DNA from: SZUA-252 sp035716005
GTDB taxonomy: Bacteria > Eisenbacteria > RBG-16-71-46 > SZUA-252
Length of the DNA: 39,937 bases
NCBI GenBank assembly: GCA_035716005.1
Contig: DASTKG010000088.1
Location: forward strand, 1-39,937
Direction of reading: 5' to 3'
Shown: piece by piece, positions 35,841 through 39,937 of the stretch
Layout of the letters: each line of letters opens with the position of its first letter
How positions within the stretch are numbered: the stretch's first letter is position 1
The notes under the pieces: generated by a model
The model's input: the letters and a program-made list of their open reading frames with translations, nothing else
Told to the model about the DNA's origin: nothing
The model's database searches: none
Program-made: the position numbers and the translations under genes

Positions 35841-37753
35841 GCCGTCCCCTCCCGTTTCGCGGCCCCGCCCGGGGCCGATTTCCCGCCGTCCGACTTCGAG
35901 GGCGGCGCTTCCACGACCTCACCGTCGAAGAGATCGACGATTCGGCGGACCAGCGACGCGTCGGCGCCGAGGGCCGACGTATCCTCGGCGTCGCCGGCGG
36001 CCAGCGCTTCTCGAACCGATCGATCGACGCGGGCGCGCTGCTCCGAGAGCTCCGGACCCGCTTCCCGCACGACACACTGGAACGCGAGCTTCCGGGCGAA
36101 ACCCCGCTCCAGCTCCTGCTGGATCAGCTCGCGGTTCTCCTTCATCTCGAGCATCGCTTTGTGGAACGAATGCTCCGGCGAGAGGGCGAGATTCAGCGCG
36201 TTTCCGGAGACGCCGATCAGGTGCCCCTCCTCGAGACAGGTGCCGAGGAGAAGCTTTCGCTCCTTCACGCGCTCCACCACGAAGCGCCACCGATCGGAGT
36301 CCCCGCCGTCGGGCGCGGGCCCCTCCGTTTTCGGCGCGTCCGCGCTCGGCGCCGCGAGATCCTCGCCCGAGTTCACGATGCCGAGCACCGGCTTCACCGT
36401 CGCGCGAGGAGGCGCGACCTGGCCGGCGGAGCCGGACGCTCCGGGCGGCGGCGCGGCGGACGGGGGCGCGCTGGACGGCGCGGTGGAGGGCGCCACGGGC
36501 GGCGGGGCGCGGCGCTCCGCGCGCGGCGTCTCGTACGCGGGCGCCTGGGAGGAGCGAGGCGAATCGGCTCCGGCCGCCCCCTTGCCTCCGGCGCTTCCCC
36601 CGCTCAAGCGCGCCTCGATCGACTCGAGCCGCCGGAGCAGCGTGTCGATTCCCCCCGCCGTCGGGAGGGTGCAGAGATCGACGAGGCAGACCTCGAAGAG
36701 GGCGCGCGGCGCCTCGGCGCGCCGAAGCTGTCCGCGGCACTCGATCAGCATGGCGAGCATCGCGGAGAGGTCGGTGGCGTGGAGACGGCGGGCCTGGGCC
36801 GCGTAGCGCTCGCGGTCGCCCGGAGCGGCGTCGACCATCACTTCGAGCGAGGGATCGACGGCGAGGAGGAGGAGCTGTCGCAGATGATGCGTGAGGCCGT
36901 CGGCCACTTCCTCCACGTCCATCCCGCGGTCGTAGAGGCGGTCGAAGGTGAGGAGCGCCCCCCTCGCCTCGCGCGCGGCGAGCGCGTCGCCGAGGTCGAA
37001 GTAGGCTTCGAGTCCGGCCAGGCCGAGCGCCTGCGCCACGGAAGCCGCCGTCACTCCCTCGAGCGAGACGGCGAGCGCCTGATCGAGCCGCGAGAGCGCG
37101 TCGCGAACGCTCCCCTCCGCGGCGCGCGCGATGAGGGCGGCCGCCTCCCCCTCGAGGGGAACCTTCTCCGCCCTCGCCACGTTCTGGAGATGCTTCACCA
37201 GCTCCTCGGTCCGGAGGCGGCGGAACTCGAACACCTGGCAGCGCGAGGCGATCGTCTCGGGCACGTCCTGCGGCTCGGTGGTGGCGAAGACGAATCGGAC
37301 GTGGGGGGGCGGCTCTTCCAGAGTCTTCAGGAGCGCGTTCCACGCGAAGTCGGTGAGTTGGTGCGCCTCGTCGATGATGTAGACCTTCGACTTCCCGCCC
37401 GAGGGGGCGTACTTCACGTTCTCGCGGAGGTTGCGGATCTCCTCGATGCCGCGGTTCGACGCGCCGTCGATCTCGAGCACGTCGAGCGAGGAACCGGCCG
37501 TGATCTCGGCGCAGGTGCGGCACTCGTTGCAGGGTTCGGCTTCGTCGGACTTTCGCGTCTCGCAGTTCAGGGCCTTCGCGAGGAGGCGGGCGGTGGTCGT
37601 TTTGCCGCTGCCGCGCGGGCCGGCGAAGAGGTAGGCGTGCGCCACCCGATTCGAGGCGACGGCCCGTTCGAGGGTGAGGCGGACCGGGTCCTGGCCGACG
37701 AGGTCGGCGAAACGCTGCGGCCGGTACTTTCGGGCGAGAGCCAAGTGCGACAC
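35837..37753 (-). CDS. dnaX: DNA polymerase III subunit tau/gamma
   Basis: 638 residues. AAA+ clamp-loader ATPase: Walker A GPRGSGKT at 45-52, zinc-binding Cys64/75/78/81, Walker B DEAH at 128-131, FATTEPQDVPETIASRC sensor 1 region. Domain III ends near 360; a Pro/Ala/Ser-rich linker (PPPVAPSTAPSSAPPSAAPPPG) follows and then a C-terminal segment of about 200 residues for polymerase binding. Full-length tau is encoded; I see no poly-A slippery site to generate gamma by frameshifting. GTG start, 83 nt downstream of the SRP RNA. Confidence 0.98.
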   Translation of the reverse strand: MSHLALARKYRPQRFADLVGQDPVRLTLERAVASNRVAHAYLFAGPRGSGKTTTARLLAKALNCETRKSDEAEPCNECRTCAEITAGSSLDVLEIDGASNRGIEEIRNLRENVKYAPSGGKSKVYIIDEAHQLTDFAWNALLKTLEEPPPHVRFVFATTEPQDVPETIASRCQVFEFRRLRTEELVKHLQNVARAEKVPLEGEAAALIARAAEGSVRDALSRLDQALAVSLEGVTAASVAQALGLAGLEAYFDLGDALAAREARGALLTFDRLYDRGMDVEEVADGLTHHLRQLLLLAVDPSLEVMVDAAPGDRERYAAQARRLHATDLSAMLAMLIECRGQLRRAEAPRALFEVCLVDLCTLPTAGGIDTLLRRLESIEARLSGGSAGGKGAAGADSPRSSQAPAYETPRAERRAPPPVAPSTAPSSAPPSAAPPPGASGSAGQVAPPRATVKPVLGIVNSGEDLAAPSADAPKTEGPAPDGGDSDRWRFVVERVKERKLLLGTCLEEGHLIGVSGNALNLALSPEHSFHKAMLEMKENRELIQQELERGFARKLAFQCVVREAGPELSEQRARVDRSVREALAAGDAEDTSALGADASLVRRIVDLFDGEVVEAPPSKSDGGKSAPGGAAKREGTA

Positions 37754-37835
37754 GGGGCGCTCCTCAGAAAGCGTGGGAGGCGAAGCGAACGGCGAGGAAC
37801 CCGCGCGACGACAAGGCCCCCCCGCGACCGGCTCG

Positions 37836-37932
37836 GGTCAGTCGGATCCGCGGCGCATCGAGTTGATCACGAGCCGTTGCTACCTTCCGGTCCTGGCGGG
37901 GTTGGTGACTCTCAATCGCGCGGGAACTGACC
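37836..37932 (-). ncRNA. ffs: SRP RNA, small bacterial type (4.5S)
   Basis: The minus strand contains the universally conserved Ffh-binding hairpin: CCAGGACCGGAAGGTAGCA, with the GGAA tetraloop flanked by the asymmetric and symmetric loops (compare E. coli CAGGTCCGGAAGGAAGCA). The flanks pair: TCAC/GTGA, ATTGAG/CTCGAT with one G-U, CGCG/CGCG, and a terminal 7-bp helix GGTCAGT (37932-37926) with ACTGACC (37842-37836), which defines a 97-nt RNA. No Alu domain, as in most Gram-negative bacteria. It lies between the tRNA cluster and dnaX, the position of scr in Bacillus. Confidence 0.93.
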
Positions 37933-37976
37933 GTCAACGCCGATCCACGAGGAGGCCGTCGACCGGGCTCCGCGCA

Positions 37977-37999
37977 GCCGGGGGCCGATCACCCCCGGC
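37977..37999 (-). terminator. GC-rich hairpin between tRNA-Ala and SRP RNA
   Basis: GCCGGGGG and CCCCCGGC form a perfect 8-bp stem with a 7-nt loop, 18 nt after the tRNA-Ala 3' end. It lacks a trailing U-run (a TGTTTTT run precedes it instead), so termination is possible but not assured; it could separate the tRNA transcript from ffs-dnaX or be an RNA-processing signal. Confidence 0.35.
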
Positions 38000-38017
38000 G
38001 GAATAACGGGAAAAACA

Positions 38018-38093
38018 TGGTGGAGATGAGCGGGATCGAACCGCTGACCTCCTCGTTGCGAACGAGGCGCTCTCCCAACTGAGCTACATCCCC
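38018..38093 (-). tRNA. tRNA-Ala (anticodon CGC)
   Basis: 76 nt on the minus strand with encoded CCA. Acceptor GGGGATG pairs with CATCTCC, giving the G3-U70 identity pair recognised by AlaRS. Anticodon loop TTCGCAA, anticodon CGC, reading GCG codons, which are abundant in this GC-rich sequence. T-arm GGTTCGATCC. Confidence 0.97.
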
Positions 38094-38122
38094 ACGGAAT
38101 CTATGAACCCGACTACCCATAC

Positions 38123-38212
38123 TGGCGGAGAGAGAGGGATTCGAACCCTCGAAGCACTTTCGCGCTTACACGGTTTCCAACCGTGCTCCTTCAGCCACTC
38201 GGACACCTCTCC
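38123..38212 (-). tRNA. tRNA-Ser (anticodon GGA)
   Basis: 90 nt on the minus strand, class II with a long variable arm (GCGCGAAAGTGC region), G73 and encoded CCA. Anticodon loop TTGGAAA, anticodon GGA, reading UCC and UCU. Acceptor GGAGAGG with TCTCTCC contains one G-U pair. Confidence 0.97.
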
Positions 38213-38258
38213 GGGAAGCCTAGGTGCACGCGCAATCCCTCGCGCGCCAAGACCATAA

Positions 38259-38348
<90 letters not shown>

Positions 38349-38373
38349 GCGGAGGAGAATACGCGATCACGGC

Positions 38374-38871
38374 TCACTTTTCCAGACGGTTCCGATCGCG
38401 GCGCTTCGCGCGGAAGAAGGCCTCGAGAATCGCGCCGCATTCGTCGGCCATGATTCCGGGAAGGATCTCGGCGCGGTGATTGAGGCGGAGATCTTGAGGG
38501 ACGAGGGCCAGCGATCCGCACGCGCCCGCCTTCGGATCGCGCGCCCCGTAGACCAGGCGAGGAATGCGGGCGAGGACGACGGCCCCGGCGCACATGTGGC
38601 ACGGCTCGAGCGTGACGTAGAGGGTCGCCTCCTCCAGGCGCCAGCTCTTCATGGTCTGGCAGGCCGCCCCGATCGCGAGGATTTCGGCGTGGGCGGTGGG
38701 ATCCTGCGTCGACTCGACCCGGTTGTGGCCCCGGCCGACGATGCGGCCGCCCCAGACCACGACCGCTCCGACGGGGACTTCCCCCTCGTCGGCGGCCGCC
38801 TGCGCTTCGCCGAGGGCGGCCTCCATGAAGCGCTCGTGGAGGGAGTCGCCGGCCGGCGGAAGGCCGCTCAC
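38374..38871 (-). CDS. tadA: tRNA adenosine(34) deaminase TadA
   Basis: 165 residues, cytidine-deaminase fold with zinc motif HAE (His61, Glu63) and PCHMC (Cys91, Cys94), plus VPVGAVVVWGGRIVGRGHN and YGARDPKAGACGS. Converts A34 to inosine in tRNA-Arg(ACG); exactly this tRNA is encoded just upstream at 39618-39694. Start GTG at 38871 overlaps the upstream stop (GTGA); a later ATG at 38826 would remove 15 residues. The tadA-ffs-dnaX order matches Bacillus. Confidence 0.96.
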   Translation of the reverse strand: MSGLPPAGDSLHERFMEAALGEAQAAADEGEVPVGAVVVWGGRIVGRGHNRVESTQDPTAHAEILAIGAACQTMKSWRLEEATLYVTLEPCHMCAGAVVLARIPRLVYGARDPKAGACGSLALVPQDLRLNHRAEILPGIMADECGAILEAFFRAKRRDRNRLEK

Positions 38872-39554
38872 TTCGCGGGGAACTTCTTGAAGGCGTCGCG
38901 CACCAGGTCGGCGGCCACGTCCTCGTAGCGCGGCGGATCGGTCGCGCGCTTGTTCTGAATGAAGCCGGTGGCGTCGTAGTTCACCGCGCCGCTCGAGGCG
39001 TCGATTTCCTGGCCGAACCGCTGCTCGCGGGGATCCTTGAACCAGAACTTCTTCATCGTCTTCACGTCGAAGCAGGCGAAGGAGAAGCCGATGGTGGTGT
39101 TGGAATCGCCCGCCCCGATCACCGTGACCCGGTGGTTCTCCCACTCGTTGATCTTCACGAAGAGGATCGCGTCGAGCGTGAAGATCGAATCGACCGCGGC
39201 GACGGCCGTCGAGTCGAGCGTTCCGTTCTTTCCCCACTTGTCCGTCAAGCGATAGCCGAGGCCGAGCTGGTCGCGCTCGCGCAGAATCCGCTCGGAATCG
39301 GACGGGAGGAGAAAGGTGGCGCGCGCCGGTGGGACGATCTTCAGCTGCTCGCGCAGGATGTCTTCCATGATCTTCGGGGCGCTCAGGTCCTGCGAGCCGT
39401 TCAGGATCGGGAGAATGGCCACCCTCAGAGCCTTCGCGGGCGCCGCCGCGGGCTCGTCCTTGGCGAACGACGTGCCGGCGCCGGTGAGAAGCAACCCCAG
39501 GGCCAGGGCAAGCGCCGTGGAGGCCAACCAGCGTGGAGACGAATTCGTCTTCAT
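38868..39554 (-). CDS. Secreted protein of unknown function, possibly GNA1162/DUF799-like
   Basis: 228 residues with a clear signal peptide (WLASTALALALGLLLTGAGTSFAKDE, signal peptidase I type, no lipobox). The mature part begins KALRVAILPILNGSQDLSAPKIMEDILREQLKI and has VVDSIFTLDAILFVKINEWE in its middle and FACFDVKTMKKFWFKDP later: a pattern like the LpoB/TolB-N/DUF799 group of periplasmic alpha/beta proteins. I do not recognise a specific family. ATG at 39554 has GAGG 8 nt upstream. It lies between tRNA-Arg and tadA and overlaps tadA by 4 nt. Confidence 0.8.
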   Translation of the reverse strand: MKTNSSPRWLASTALALALGLLLTGAGTSFAKDEPAAAPAKALRVAILPILNGSQDLSAPKIMEDILREQLKIVPPARATFLLPSDSERILRERDQLGLGYRLTDKWGKNGTLDSTAVAAVDSIFTLDAILFVKINEWENHRVTVIGAGDSNTTIGFSFACFDVKTMKKFWFKDPREQRFGQEIDASSGAVNYDATGFIQNKRATDPPRYEDVAADLVRDAFKKFPAK

Positions 39555-39617
39555 GACGTCTACCTCGGCGGGAAGGGTTCCGGCACTACGCGGACCCGTG
39601 CGACGGGGGGGAATGAG

Positions 39618-39694
39618 TGGCGGGCCCAGGAGGATTTGAACCCCCAACCCTCTGATCCGTAGTCAGATACTCTATCCAGTTGAGCTATGGGCCC
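39618..39694 (-). tRNA. tRNA-Arg (anticodon ACG)
   Basis: 77 nt on the minus strand with encoded CCA. Acceptor GGGCCCA/TGGGCCC is perfectly paired, discriminator G. Anticodon loop CTACGGA, anticodon ACG, which needs A34-to-inosine editing by TadA to read CGU, CGC and CGA; tadA is the second protein gene downstream. Confidence 0.97.
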
Positions 39695-39719
39695 GCGCGT
39701 TCGCACGAATCGTTGAAAA

Positions 39720-39811
39720 TGGCGGAGAGGAGAGGATTCGAACCTCCGGTAGGATTTTAGCCCTACGACGGTTTAGCAAACCGCTGCCTTCAGCCACTCG
39801 GCCACCTCTCC
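39720..39811 (-). tRNA. tRNA-Ser (anticodon GCT)
   Basis: 92 nt on the minus strand, class II with long variable arm (GTAGGGC...CCTAC), G73 and encoded CCA. Anticodon loop TTGCTAA, anticodon GCT, reading AGC and AGU. First transcribed feature of the cluster; its 5' end is about 25 nt from the predicted transcription start. Confidence 0.97.
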
Positions 39812-39842
39812 CCATCGTCGGCCCCATTGCTGGAGCCGCGTG

Positions 39843-39871
39843 ATGGTACTAGGCCACCGCCCGGTGGTCAA
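39843..39871 (-). promoter_or_regulatory. Predicted promoter of the tRNA-Ser/tRNA-Arg/tadA transcript
   Basis: TTGACC (39871-39866) and TACCAT (39848-39843) with a 17-nt spacer on the minus strand. The spacer holds a 6-bp inverted repeat CCACCG-GG-CGGTGG (39867-39854) that overlaps the -35 box and could be an operator or simply GC-rich chance. The remaining sequence from 39872 to the window end holds nothing else I recognise. Confidence 0.55.
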
Positions 39872-39937
39872 GCCGAAGCCGGCGCTCCTCCTACCACCCT
39901 CCAGACGATTCGGCGCTCGCGCGCTCGCACGACGAGA

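Noticed and set aside
35837..37753. Programmed frameshift in dnaX producing gamma
   Set aside because: I found no poly-A slippery heptamer near the end of domain III.
37932..37939. TTGACG just before the SRP RNA as a -35 element
   Set aside because: It would start transcription inside the RNA, and no suitable -10 lies 17 nt downstream.

Overview
The window is GC-rich bacterial DNA (by eye about two thirds G+C, not computed). It is almost fully coding and every gene I can support lies on the minus strand, so transcription runs from high to low coordinates. The content points to a free-living bacterium that is probably Gram-negative: SPOR domain, lipoproteins, heptose and deoxysugar precursor genes, MglA/MglB. 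The C(+) ribosomal protein S18, SpoVG, CTC-type L25 and a bacterial geranylgeranylglyceryl-phosphate-synthase homologue would fit an uncultivated FCB-type lineage such as the Eisenbacteria. That placement is inference; there is no rRNA here.

Layout in transcription order. (1) 39811-37836: a predicted promoter, tRNA-Ser(GCT), tRNA-Arg(ACG), a secreted protein of unknown function, tadA, tRNA-Ser(CGA), tRNA-Ser(GGA), tRNA-Ala(CGC) and the 97-nt SRP RNA. (2) 37753-34911: dnaX, ybaB, recR. tadA-ffs-dnaX-ybaB-recR is the classical Bacillus order. (3) 34885-21244: a clear promoter, then mglB, mglA, pgpA, cinA, thpR, recA, recX, alaS, a pcrB/GGGPS gene, a long-form rmlA, rfbD, gmhA, a UbiA-family prenyltransferase, ispE and spoVG, mostly overlapping or a few bases apart. 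This mixes cell polarity switching, DNA repair, translation, lipids and surface polysaccharide precursors. (4) 21178-12520: tRNA-Gln(TTG), a 288-nt gap with a strongly folded RNA candidate, then prs, rplY(ctc), pth, rpsF, rpsR, a DUF2232 membrane protein, rplI, a parvulin-type lipoprotein, a bifunctional-nuclease protein, a gamma-carbonic anhydrase homologue and a second periplasmic binding protein. (5) 12523-23: a predicted promoter, then livK-livH-livM-livG-livF (branched-chain amino acid ABC importer), selA, a membrane SPOR protein with a degenerate ATPase-like domain, smc and ftsY.

Most junctions are translationally coupled: thirteen are 4-nt GTGA or ATGA overlaps and one is TAATG. There is no transposase, integrase, phage gene, CRISPR array or toxin-antitoxin pair; this is housekeeping chromosome. 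The least explained items are the multibranched RNA candidate upstream of prs (20910-21035), the pseudo-ATPase/SPOR protein next to smc, and the GGGPS homologue. The three predicted promoters resemble each other (TTGAMY-N17-TAnnnT).
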